This document shows, one piece after another, positions 1 through 10,049 of a stretch of 64,000 nt of DNA. Position numbers and translations under genes: made by a program. The notes beneath the pieces are model-generated. The model was not told where the DNA came from. It worked only from the letters and a program-made list of their open reading frames with translations, and ran no database searches. Source of the stretch: Onchidella celtica (lineage: Eukaryota; Mollusca; Gastropoda; Systellommatophora; Onchidiidae). Numbering within the stretch: the first letter of the stretch is position 1; each line of letters begins with the position of its first letter. The stretch is taken from the NCBI GenBank assembly GCA_963931925.1, contig OZ007570.1, positions 54,593,880 to 54,657,879 of the forward strand, read 5' to 3'.

Positions 1-385
1 CAACTGTTAGTCCATTGTCAGATTGATATGTAACGACGTGAGGGTCTAGTCAGTTTGTATCATCGAGGCCGTAGGCCGATGTTCGTCTGGGCAGTAGTCA
101 GATTGACATTATATCAGGGTGAGCCGCCGGGGTAGCTATGTATTGTTTTCACTCGCTAACTCTAAGAAGGACTTCCGAATGCATTCTATAGTCCGAGTGA
201 AAACAATACATAGCTACCCCGGCGGCTCACCCTGATATGTCAGTCTGACTACTGCCCAGAAGAACATCGGCCTACGGCCTCGATGATACAAACTGACTAG
301 ACCCTCACGTCGTTACATATCAATCTGACAATGGACTAATATAGCCTAGGTAAGTTGGTAGGCTGCCGTAAGAATAGCCACAGCG
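1..385. mobile_element. Foldback DNA element, copy 1 (left end outside window)
   Basis: Two long arms, about 1-158 and 192-338, are near-perfect reverse complements around a loop of about 35 bp. The right end (354-385) is the same 31-32 bp outer arm that ends copy 2, finishing in CCACAGCG. The window begins inside the left arm, so the left flank and target duplication cannot be seen. No coding potential; a non-autonomous element. Confidence 0.85.
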
Positions 386-668
386 TTAATTAAATCCTTA
401 TAAATTTATCGTGAGTGTTTTAAAACCATTGCTGACAGTCACGGGTTGCTTCGAAGGGATAGTGTTCCCTACGACCCCCACCATCCAGTCAGTTGACTTG
501 CACACAAGCTACTATGTCTAGATCTAGATCTAGTACTACCCCTATTCTCCTGTTCCCCACCTTCTCCTTTGGCTGTCCATGACTGCATGAGGAGTGGAAA
601 ATACTGAGACAGTCTGTGAAAAATGTATGAGTTCAAAATAGTCGGGACACACAGAACAATTCCTTGCT
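386..668. other. Spacer between two foldback copies
   Basis: About 290 bp with no gene that I recognise. It holds a short tract of the AGATCT-rich motif (about 516-535) that recurs at 3430-3480 and 6120-6200. Short reading frames here share their ends with the foldback arms and look fortuitous. Confidence 0.6.
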
Positions 669-677
669 TTTTCTCAA

Positions 678-1087
678 CGCTGTGGCTATTCTTACGGCAG
701 CCTACCAACTGTTAGTCCATTGTCAGATTGATATGTAACGACGTGAGGGTCTAGTCAGTTTGTATCATCGAGGCCGTAGGCCGATGTTCGTCTGGGCAGT
801 AGTCAGATTGACATATCAGGGTGAGCCGCCGGGGTAGCTATGTATTGTTTTCACTCGTTAACTCTAAGAAGGACTTCCAAATGCATTCTATAGTCCGAGT
901 GAAAACAATACATAGCTACCCCGGCGGCTCACCCTGATATGTCAGTCTGACTACTGCCCAGAAGAACATCGGCCTACGGCCTCAATGATACAAACTGACT
1001 AGGCCCTCACGTCGTTACATATCAATCTGACAATGGACTAATATAGCCTAGGTAAGTTGGTAGGCTGCCGTAAGAATAGCCACAGCG
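678..1087. mobile_element. Foldback DNA element, copy 2, complete, 9-bp target duplication
   Basis: A 410-bp element that is almost entirely one inverted repeat: arms 678-858 and about 897-1087 around a loop of about 38 bp. It starts CGCTGTGG and ends CCACAGCG. The 9-bp direct repeat TTTTCTCAA lies on both sides (669-677 and 1088-1096). Nine-base duplications are typical of Mutator-like (MULE) transposases, so a MULE-mobilised foldback element is the best guess. It has no ORF of its own, and the autonomous partner is not in the window. Confidence 0.82.
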
Positions 1088-1096
1088 TTTTCTCAA

Positions 1097-3430
1097 ATTA
1101 CAAGACAATTTCAACACAGAGTAATATTAGGGCAATGATCTGGGGCGACGGCAGATACTTTTCCTTAAATTGTGAACCAGTTGGATTAGTCCCTCATTCT
1201 CGTTTCAGTTCGGATCAGGCATGTAACGCTCCTCGCAAAGAAAATGCAGTGAAGATGAGCACAGAAATTACCTACCTGAAGCAAAAATCTTGCAATGTGC
1301 TAGGACATCGGATGCTACACCGAGAAAATAAAAGGCGTTTTGTGAATGATATTATGTAGATCTAGTCCAGGGTTAGTTTGTGTTCACTCTAATTAGTGCC
1401 TAAAATAAAGAGTTATGGAGCTCTTTTCGAAAGAAGTATTGGATTAGCGCAAATATGCCAAGAAAGCCTAGACCTTATACCGTGGCCGGATGATATTCTT
1501 GTTTCATTCATCGAAAATAGTATTTCTCATGTGCTGTGCCATTAAAAAAATATTGTCGAGCATAAATAAAATGCAGAAATAAAATTGGTTGTCACCACTA
1601 ATAATCTTGCTCTCTGGCCACGCTCCTGTGCACAGTATCTGATGCTACACCAAAGAGTTTATAATAAACCTATATAAAATAACGTCTTTGTGCTACACAC
1701 AACCCTTACTTCTTTTTCTTCGTCCATCCGCTTGCCTTGTGTCGGACGGTAATATAGCACGTTGTTGGGATGTTGCGAGGAGAAAGAGCTGACGGTCAGC
1801 AGCGAGCTAAATGGTTACAAGGGGGTGGGATGTATGGTGCTTTCAAGGTCTGATTCACATCCTTGTGGTTTTCCTTTCGCCGTGAACTCTGACATTCTTG
1901 TATCGTACGTTCGGTAGGCAGGATTGTGAATTGACATGCGTGTCAAATGCCAAAACTACTTGACTCTGTTGGCTAATGTTTGGCAAGAGTCGCTGGGATT
2001 TTATAAGCAATGAACAATATTATTATTACCGAGAAATAATTGGAAGAGTTTATTCTTATCAGTTTATTTGAACCCTGTGATCCATTCACATCAGCCAGTG
2101 GAGCGTCTACATGTCTCAGGCAAGAATCTTTATTTGCTTGCACTGTAGGCCTACCACTTTTTTATTGCAAATCCCCCCTCGCCTCGTTCGATTTTTAAAA
2201 AAAATGGTGTCTGGGGAGGGTTATTAAGTTGCATACAATTTTTAGTTCTTTCTCATCAGCATCATAACAACAGACATTGATAAATTTCTTCAACCCGGCC
2301 AATTTATTGTAGGTCTATAGACCATGCAGGTATTCTATTTCCAGTGACTCCACTTTTGAGAAATCCGACTTCAGAGTTTGAACTCCTCTACACCAGAATT
2401 AATGAAAATGCAGAGATGATGAACATTTCACCTATTTATAGACAGCATAATTATAATGTAGACTTGAAATTATGGGAGCTGTATATTCATACCAGATGCC
2501 AACTGAAGTCCACTAGCGACATTAACTCAATTTCTGCAAAATTTGGACATAGAACACTAAACAGGGCCAGTTTGTCGGGCAATAATCTGGTAAATCTAAA
2601 CATCTAAAAAAACAAAAACACGATACATCATACAATACTCGAAAACAATGGAGAAAGAAATGAGCTCACACAGTCTAGTTGACACTGATGTCTGCAACAG
2701 AACTCTATGAAACACCACCACAATATCCTGCACTGGTTTTAATTTCGTAAGGCCTTTTTAAATCGTTGTTTACTGTATCAATTCCATCACTCTTATGTGC
2801 CAAAGAAAAAAAAATGTTCAGCCCAGTTCTGCAACAGAACGGTAACTAAATGCAGTTTCTGTAGTAGCCTCTCAGAATTGGGAGACCTAGGCCTAGTTTG
2901 CCACTGTCGCAAAATTCTGACAAAGAATTAATGTTAGAACTCTGTAGTCATGAAGAAAATCAAACATTCAGTTTAACGGAGTGTCTGAACCATGTCTCCA
3001 TGCACACGAATTTTACGGTTTGTGGTTTGCTTTTAGAAGGCTCATTGCCCACAGCAGTTGCACCAAAAAAAAAAAAAAAATTATACAACCTTTCCTCGTT
3101 TTTAACAGAATCTCTGAAAAATCTGGCATCCTTTGAAGTTTGGATTGCCTTGGACCAAAACCGTACTTGTAGGCCTACAGGGTTCCACTGTAACTAGGAG
3201 GACTCGGAAACACGGTGAACTGTTTACTGCTGCGAAGATAGACACCCACTCTCACAGCGGATGGGTTATAATTGCAATGAGGAAAGGTAGATCTAGAGCA
3301 CTAATTTTATTTTGCCTCTATTCGCATTATTATATCAGCGACAGCCTTGGAAAAACCAGGAATTGGAATTTGGAATTATTTATACTCATAGTGATATTAT
3401 ATCTTGACATTCAGTTTCATTCTAGAGTCT
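1097..3430. other. Unassigned DNA
   Basis: No supported gene. Short ORFs (for example 1057-1359 and 2344-2607 on +) lack recognisable domains, and the first begins inside the foldback arm. An oligo-A run lies at 3064-3080. Nothing else stands out. Confidence 0.5.
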
Positions 3431-3480
3431 AGATACTGGTAGATCTAGATCTAGATTAAATCTATCTAGTTTAGATTAGA
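3430..3480. repeat. AGATCT-rich simple repeat
   Basis: Irregular repeats of TCTAGA/AGATCT lie next to the 3' end of the LINE at 3537-6105. Similar tracts occur at 516-535 and 6121-6205, so this motif flanks the LINE on both sides. Confidence 0.6.
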
Positions 3481-3777
3481 TATATAGCCAAGAATAGGAG
3501 TAGGAGGGAAGAAACATAGATCTACACTCTGTATAGTCTTCTTCTTCTTCTTCTTCCTTAAACTGGTTTTCTCAGATTTGAGTATCTCACCAGTGCGCAA
3601 TAAATATCGACTCGGCCCGTGTCCCTGGGAGTTAAAAATTTATATAGGCCTACATATAAGGGTGTAAGAAGCGGGAGTCGATTAGATTTATAAAAACTTA
3701 TAAAAACACTTGATTGTGGCCATGAGCAGATCAACCAATCTTATCACTGGGTTTATAAGAATATCTATGCAGCCTGT

Positions 3778-4014
3778 TCAGTAGCTAGCTCTCAACGTGT
3801 GCTTTTCCAATTTTTTCTTAAAAGAGTCTAGGCTACTGCACAATTTTAGGTCCTCCGGCAAAGAGTTCCACAGCCTCAACGTGCTCGGATAAAAAGAATA
3901 TAAGTATAAGTGGCCGTCAACACTGGACGATGGTATGGCATAGGTCTGGCTATTCCGCCTAGTCTTACTAAAAATTAATCCCAATGTGTTCCATGGGTAT
4001 CCATCAGACCGCAT
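3778..4014 (-). pseudogene. LINE ORF2, C-terminal tail
   Basis: About 78 codons ending at a stop near 3778. It contains the block LYLYSFYPSTLRLWNSLPEDL, typical of the very C-terminus of jockey/CR1-type ORF2, and lies one frame away from the RT part upstream. Confidence 0.8.
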
Positions 4015-5318
4015 CTACCTTTAAAGAAGCTGATAATTTTATTTCTTGCCCGCCTCTCCTCTAAAGGCATCCAGCCAAGTTTTTGCATATTAATCTTGGT
4101 GTTACCCTCCTCAAATTTATAGTTGTTTGTCACGAATCTGGCTGCTGTTTTCTGTATCTTTTCTAGATAATCTATGTGGGTTCTACAATGGGGGTCCCAG
4201 ATGCTACATCCATATTCGAGTATTGGTCTAACAAGGGTCTTATAACATTTATCTTTAACATCCATGGGACAGTCTGAGATATTTCTCCTTAAAAAAGCTA
4301 TTACTCCATTTGCCTTACGACTAATTGTGCTATACCGTTGTTTCCATCTAAGTTTCCTATCAATAACTATGCCAAGATAAGTAGCTGTTTCTGTTTCCTC
4401 TAATTTGAAGTTGTGGATAGTATAATCAAAACTGATGGTGTTAATTTTGTTTGTCACTCGAAGTACTTGACACTTCTTAGGATGGAATTCCATCTTCCAC
4501 TTTTGTTCCCACTGTTGGAGTCTATTCAGGTCATTTTGTAACATTTCTGCATCTCTTACACTTCTGATGTTTCTATACAGTAGACTGTCATCGGCGAACA
4601 GCCTGATCGACGTACCAATGGACAGATCTTTGGATATATCATTTATATAAATTAGGAAAAAAAGAGGTCCTAAGACAGTACCTTGAGGGACTCCTGATAC
4701 AACAGGTTTAGGTGATGAATCGCTCCCATCAACAATTACTTTTTGCTGGCGGTTGATCAAAAAAGATCTTATCCAGTCTAGTAAAGAATTCCTAATTCCG
4801 AGGTGTTTCAATTTCAAAAGCAGTCCCAGATGATCTACCTTATCAAATGCCTTCGAAAAGTCTAGAAGTATGGCATCTATCTGTCCCTTGGAATTTAAAC
4901 ATTCGCTAAAGTCATTTAATGTTGTTATCAGTTGCGTTTCGCAGCTTCTTTTTTGTCGAAAACCATGTTGAGAATCATCTAAAACTTCATATTTCTGTAA
5001 ATGGTCCATGATGTTACTGTGAACAATATGCTCTAAGAGCTTACATGAAACTGACGTCAACGAAATTGGTCTATAATTTTCAGCCTTTGCCTTATCGCCT
5101 TTCTTAAACAGCGGAACTATAATGGCACTTTTCCAATCATTTGGCACAGATCCCTGGTCTAAGGATGCTTGGAAAAGCAATGCATAAACGCTCGCTAATT
5201 CCTGGGCGCAAATTTTCAAAATTCTTCCTGGAATGCAGTCAGGTCCAGTGGCTTTATTTTCCTTAATGTTAATCAAGAGTTTCAAAACACCTGCTCTGCT
5301 CACTTTTATTTTGTTCAT
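3975..5318 (-). pseudogene. LINE ORF2, reverse transcriptase
   Basis: A 447-codon open stretch with the full RT palm. It shows NKATGPD and LFKKGD near the start, YRPISLTSV, GFRQKRS, the LLDFSKAFDKVDH block with a catalytic Asp, SGVPQGTVLGP, and the active-site FADDSLLYR. The thumb block KTLVRPILEYG and KIQKTAARF follow, as in jockey-superfamily elements. The frame shifts again near 4015, and the last part (3778-4014) continues in a different frame. Apart from the two shifts I saw no internal stop. Confidence 0.9.
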
Positions 5319-5340
5319 TTCATTAAAAAGTCTGTTGTTA

Positions 5341-6090
5341 TTAAAAAAAATTGTCTTCTATCTTTGGTTCTGGGCTGGAAAAGACAGAACAAAACTGCTC
5401 ATTCAGGAGATCTGCTTTAGCTGTGGGGTCCTGAACTAAGATATTCTTATGATTTCTGAGGTCTGAAATTCCACAACTGTCTTGGTTTTTGTGTCTAATA
5501 TAGGACCAGAGTTTTTTATTATCTTTGTCTTCTTCTATCATTGATTTAACAAAGGTGGTATGCGCTTTTCTACATTCTCTCTGTGAAGTCCTTTTTATTT
5601 CTTTATATTTCTTCCAGGCCCTTTCTGAATTACAAGATCTTGCTTTGCTATACCATCTATGTTTCTTGCGTATAAGACGCTTAGTTAGAGTCGAAATCCA
5701 GGGCTGGTGATTTTTAGTTGAAGTTAATTTTGTTGGCACATTGTCGTCCATTATGGTGACCAAGTTTGTTTTAATGCACTCCCAAAGTTTGTTTACATCA
5801 TCTTTCACACTATGGTATTTCAGAAAAGATTTAGAAAAATTGTACGCATCTCTCCTAAGAGAGTCTAGATCTGTGCAGTTCCAAAGCTGTATTTTCCGCT
5901 TTATGGGTTTCTTTCTAAAGGGTTTCAGATTGGTTTCCACAAAAACTGCGTCATGGTCGCCCAAGCCAGGAGCAGGTGTACATTTTTCAATAAGTCCAGG
6001 ATTATTTGTAAAAAATAAGTCTAAAAGGGCAGATCCACGTATGATAGTTCGTAAGAGGTCTTTAGATTTCTGACATTTTTGTTGGCCCAT
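5341..6090 (-). pseudogene. LINE ORF2, endonuclease end and linker
   Basis: Encodes about 249 residues. Near the N-terminus a GDHDAVFVE block matches the last catalytic motif (S/GDH) of APE-type endonucleases, and the rest is the basic linker before the reverse transcriptase. The frame is lost at an A8 run near 5342-5349 and the reading continues in another frame from 5318, so slippage in the homopolymer is the likely cause. The first two thirds of the endonuclease are missing, so the copy is dead on arrival by 5' truncation. Confidence 0.85.
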
Positions 6091-6120
6091 TTTGTTGTGG
6101 CTAGAGAGTAATGTAGCCTA

Positions 6121-6205
6121 TATAGATCTAGATCTAGATCTATATCCAGAAATGGCGAGAGAGAGTGTTTATAACTAAGATCCAAATCTAGATCTAGAGT
6201 CTAGA
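6121..6205. repeat. AGATCT-rich simple repeat
   Basis: TAGATC units at 6121-6145 and again near 6180-6205, at the 5' side of the truncated LINE. Confidence 0.6.
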
Positions 6206-6472
6206 TCTCTGTCGAATGATTTCTTAAAAAAAAAAAGTAGAAAGATTTCCTGAGAAATTCTATTAATCTATAAATCAGTAAATGTAGCTCATGTTTCGAA
6301 CACTTATTATAGAAATATCAGCAGGACTGCGTTCTCTTTGCAATCAATGTAATGTCGTTGAAAAATGATTTCCATTTTTTAAGGCATGTTCTGTGCAATT
6401 ATTTAGGCCTACTTCACTTTACAGCTATGTATATTTGCAGCTGTCTGTGAATAAGATGACTTAGATGTGGAT
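6206..6472. other. Unassigned short spacer
   Basis: No gene or repeat that I recognise. Confidence 0.4.
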
Positions 6473-6480
6473 CTTATTTG

Positions 6481-6751
6481 GGCGCTTTTTCGGTCGTTCC
6501 CACCCTAACTTACCTAGGCTATATTAGTCGATTGTCGGATTGATCTGTAACGACGTGAGGGTCTGGTCAGTTTGTATCATCGAGGCCGTAGGCCGATGTT
6601 CGTCTGGGCAGTACAGCCAGTAGCCAGATTGACATATTTATATCAGGGAAAGCCGCCGGGGTAGCTATGTATTGTTTTCACTCGGACTATGAAACGCATT
6701 CGGAAGTCCTTCCGTTAACTGGGGAGGGGTGGGAACAACCGAAAAAGCGCC
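6481..6751. mobile_element. TIR element sharing the foldback module, 8-bp target duplication
   Basis: A 271-bp element. Its termini are inverted repeats of about 25 bp beginning GGCGCTTTTTCGGT and ending in the reverse complement. The 8-bp sequence CTTATTTG flanks it (6473-6480 and 6752-6759). The interior from about 6510 is one arm of the 678-1087 foldback family plus its loop, the loop lying in the opposite orientation. The outer 25 bp are unrelated to the outer arm of that family. Confidence 0.8.
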
Positions 6752-6875
6752 CTTATTTGCAGTTTGCAGGTGGCCTGAAGACAAACTGCTGGCTCTCTTC
6801 CATCAGTAGCTCTATAAAATGTCTCATTATTCAGTGTGTGCAAAGATAGTACAACTGGAACAGGCTATTACTTCT

Positions 6876-7125
6876 AATTAATTTGTATTTGTATAACTCT
6901 TTAATCCCATTTGGGAAATTTGCCTTTGTGCCATTGCAGCCCAGTTACAACTGGAGCAGGCACGTCGTCGCCACAGTGCAGCGCCGGTCGGCGGTTATTG
7001 TTTTTTTTGGGGGGGGGGGGGGAGGAATGGTAGAGATGAATTTTATTTAATTTTGCCTGAGCAGCGGCATGTTCGGCCTGCTCTTTTCGATTTCCAACTG
7101 CCGAGGTATCTTTAACGTGCGCGTT
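6876..7125 (-). mobile_element. SINE, tail type A, 5'-truncated
   Basis: On the - strand this carries the SINE core (GTTAAAGATACC, CAGTTGGAAATCG, GCAGGCCG), then a G/C-rich spacer, then the type A tail with CAACTGGGCTGCAATGG, GGGATTAAAGAG and a (ACAAAT)n end at about 6878-6895. The tRNA-like head seen in the 19191-19665 copy is missing. Confidence 0.8.
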
Positions 7126-7204
7126 AGAAGGATTTGTAAGATTCAATGTGACAAATGTGCCTTGCGCAAGGTTTTTTAGCATCACAGAACGTCTCCTCGG
7201 TAGC

Positions 7205-7380
7205 ATGAAAGATCTTAATATTCTTAACCCTCACGCGGCTGCGAGAGGCGTCAAAATACGGCATGGACTTTCCAGGCATTCACTCTGTACAGGTGTATCA
7301 ATACGGCAAGTCAAGCTGACCGTGCTGCGCAAAAGCCGTATTTTCACACGTCAGGTCACTGTTCTCTTTGAGACGTAAAG
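7205..7380. other. Unassigned DNA with a small inverted repeat
   Basis: AAAATACGGC near 7253 and GCCGTATTTT near 7333 are reverse complements about 80 bp apart. No gene is recognised; this may be a decayed small element. Confidence 0.4.
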
Positions 7381-7497
7381 TCCCTACCGTCTTTGCTCAC
7401 TGTATCTCTTCTCTAAATCAAAGGCATTGTGGCAAGGACATGTAATCATGTTAACCAGTGAACCACTGATCGGACTCACAGACTAAGCTTTCAAAGG

Positions 7498-7719
7498 GGG
7501 AGGTCTTCCCCCCGTCCGCGCCACTTACCAAAAAGTTAACAAACATAATATGATTAAGTTATAAGCATAAACAACCTGCATTGGAATGGTCAGATGGACC
7601 TGGGGGCGTGAAGGTCTAGTCAGTTTGTATCAATGGGCGGTGGTCAGATTGACTAATCAGGCGAAGGGGCTGGGGTAGTTGTGTTTTCTTGACTGGCGCG
7701 GACGGGCGGAAGACCTTCC
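7498..7719. mobile_element. TIR element related to the foldback module, 8-bp target duplication
   Basis: 222 bp. The left end GGGAGGTCTTCC and right end GGAAGACCTTCC are imperfect inverted repeats and extend into GTCCGCGCC/GGCGCGGAC. The 8-bp TTCAAAGG lies on both sides (7490-7497 and 7720-7727). The interior has a diverged, shortened form of the foldback arm (GGTCTAGTCAGTTTGTATCA, then GTCAGATTGAC). hAT- or MULE-type mobilisation would fit; no transposase is present. Confidence 0.75.
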
Positions 7720-7727
7720 TTCAAAGG

Positions 7728-8590
7728 CTCTCCCCACACCATCAAAAGGTGTAACATTGACATGCAAGCTGTTGCTCAACAAATTTGCAATATTATCTCA
7801 TTTTCTCACAAGCTGACCATCAACTGTATCTAAGAACCAATCAGAAACAAGCTCTGAATGACCTTTGCCCCTAATGCCCAGACTGGTTCATTAGTATAAT
7901 GTCAGTCTGGATGAAACCACTTGTTTAGGGCTGGGGGGGGGGGGGTGGCTAGTTATCATGCTTCATTCTCACAAAAATTACAGCTGCTCTGTCAGTTTGG
8001 TATCATAAGTCAGATCATTGGTTAGAGAGTTAAAGGTTTCACTGGTTAATTCATTATCAAGCATGATAAGGCATAGCAGCGAATGTTTTCATACCAATTA
8101 GATACAAACCAAAACACGGGGACAGCGGTAGTGTGGTCGTCGCACATTGGCAAGGGTCAGTGCGACCCAGATAAGATTCCCTGTGAGAAAAGTCACTGAC
8201 TGGACTGAGGGCATTAAGAAGGAGTAGTAGTGCGAAGGGTGTTGGTTAATAGTAAGCTTACTGTACACTAATATAGGGTCCCTGGCAGCATCCTAGCCAG
8301 CATCCCTACACCAATCGGGCACAGATTTTTATAGGATTTCTGTAGGGTAGGTAGGATTTCTGTAGGGCTGGGGGTTCTCTACATCCAACCGTCATCGGTG
8401 CGTTGTCATAATCAATGTACACGGGTCTACAAATAATGTCATTTCTATGTGCAAACTTGATGTCAATCGTATGTGTCGGATTTCTGCAGGGTTGTTGTGT
8501 GTGATAGTGATGAGTATCCTTGTTTGTCATGTGGGAGACTGGGGGCTTGATCCCTGGTCAGGAATGAATTTTTTGTTTGTTTGTTTCTGA
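7728..8590. other. Unassigned DNA
   Basis: No supported gene. There is a G run near 7933-7945. Short ORFs here have no domain. Confidence 0.4.
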
Positions 8591-8599
8591 TATGTAAAG

Positions 8600-8860
8600 T
8601 CTTTCTCCCTGTCAGTAGCCTACTGCTCACTTAACCCTTGTCCCAAGTTGAGTGAACTCATCCATGCAACGGCCAGTGCAGGGATAGCCGCTGGCCAGTC
8701 AAGTGCTCGGTCGTGTATTGCCACTAACCTCAGCACTTCAGTCAGTCTGATCATGCAGAGTATGTATATCATGTTTACTTTAGAACAGAATAACAAAAAC
8801 GTGGGGTAAATCATAAATGACTCCTATAATATGTGGATAAAGTACTTGTGATAAGATGTT
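8600..8860 (-). repeat. Dispersed repeat, partner at 28360-28600
   Basis: The reverse complement of this stretch matches 28360-28600 by eye. Shared landmarks are the block around GATAGCC/GGCTATC with CTGGCC, AGTTCACTCAA near its end, and CAAGTACTTTATCC at the other side. Family unknown; possibly a SINE or a MITE. Confidence 0.65.
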
Positions 8861-8869
8861 CAGTTTTAT

Positions 8870-9570
8870 TGTTAAATAGAAGACTAATCGTATAGAGTTT
8901 TTCACAATTACATGCTATTTTGAACCTTTTTCCAAAAAGTTTGCACTTTTTTGTCTCTGTGTTGGGCCATAATAGGTTGGAACAAATTATTTTTTAAGGC
9001 AGGCACTCAACTTGTATTAACTACATGTATCATGGCATTCCCTTCTTCCCGCTACACTGTTTTAAGGTTCATCTTCCATTGGTTTTGTTTTCTAATCTAA
9101 GCATTTAACCTTCTTTTATGACGTTGGTAATGTAAGAGATTTGATTTCCACCTTGTAGAGTATATATATGCCCATACTTAACGTCTTAAGTGGTTTAGCC
9201 AAAGCAACAGAATTATCTTTCCAATATACCTTATCATATACATATACAGACAATGGCCTTAACAATAAAGTCAGCCATTCTCCCAGCATTCCCTTAAATG
9301 AGAAACCTACTGGAGAGACACCCTTATGCAGCATTTCTAAGAATATTACATTGGAATTAATCATAATTGTGCATAGAATGGCTTATCAAATAACCAGATG
9401 ACCCCCTTCTTACCATTTCGCATGTAAATGAAAAGTTTCCCATAGATTACTCCACAGACCAAACTTCTGACTGTCAGAACTATTATATAGTATAAGGAAT
9501 ATTATTTAAGTGCATTTCATCGTAATAAGGCTTAATAAGTGTAATTGGGTGACACCATTTTTTTGTTTGT
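8870..9570. other. Unassigned DNA
   Basis: AT-rich, no gene or repeat that I recognise. Confidence 0.4.
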
Positions 9571-9578
9571 TAGCTATA

Positions 9579-10045
9579 CGAGGAGCGGCTGAAAAGTTCT
9601 GCCTCCTACACAACTATTTCGATTGTATGCAAGACACTCACATGAATTTCTTATTATCTGGTGAAAGCTTAGAATGTCCTCTATGAAGTACTGTAATCAT
9701 TTTTTCCACGTAATCACCATCCCTTTCCATGCACATGCCCCATCGGACAGGCTGTTGCATCGTGCGGGTGAAGAAATCAGGTCTCTTATCTCGGCATCAG
9801 CGGAGCACATCTGCTTGCCCCTGAACATGATGATCGTAATGTTGTCCATTCAGGTGCTTTGCCGACGCAATGCAACAGCTTGTCCGACGTTGACATGTAT
9901 GCTTGGATGGTCATTACATGGAAAAGTAATGACAGTACTTCATAGAGGATATTCGAAGTTTTTAACTAGATATGCGATTCATGTGAGTGTCTTGCATGAA
10001 ATTGAAATAATCACGCAGTAGTCAGAACTTTTCAGCCACCCCTCA
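9579..10045. mobile_element. Mariner/Tc1-like non-autonomous foldback element
   Basis: The ends CGAGGAGCGGCTGAAAAG and its diverged complement at 10023-10045 are flanked by TA on both sides (9577-9578 and 10046-10047), the target site of Tc1/mariner elements. The inverted similarity extends about 130 bp inward: CAAGACACTCACATGAAT and CTCTATGAAGTACTGT recur in both arms. The middle (about 9720-9920) is unique and has no transposase ORF. About 467 bp long. Confidence 0.78.
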
Positions 10046-10049
10046 TAGC

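Larger units (their letters stand above)
3537..6105 (-). mobile_element. 5'-truncated non-LTR retrotransposon, jockey/CR1-like
   Basis: On the - strand the coding part runs from 6090 to 3778, followed by a likely 3' UTR ending in a (GAA)n-type tail near 3537-3555. Only the C-terminal end of the endonuclease remains, then a full reverse transcriptase and the C-terminal WNSLPEDL block. The sequence style fits the jockey superfamily (CR1/L2/Rex-type); I cannot fix the clade by eye. Both outer limits are approximate because I found no convincing target duplication. Confidence 0.85.

Noticed and set aside
469-708. Small protein on the - strand between the foldback copies
   Set aside because: Its start lies in the foldback arm, which also opens the + strand frame at 1057; the rest has no recognisable content.
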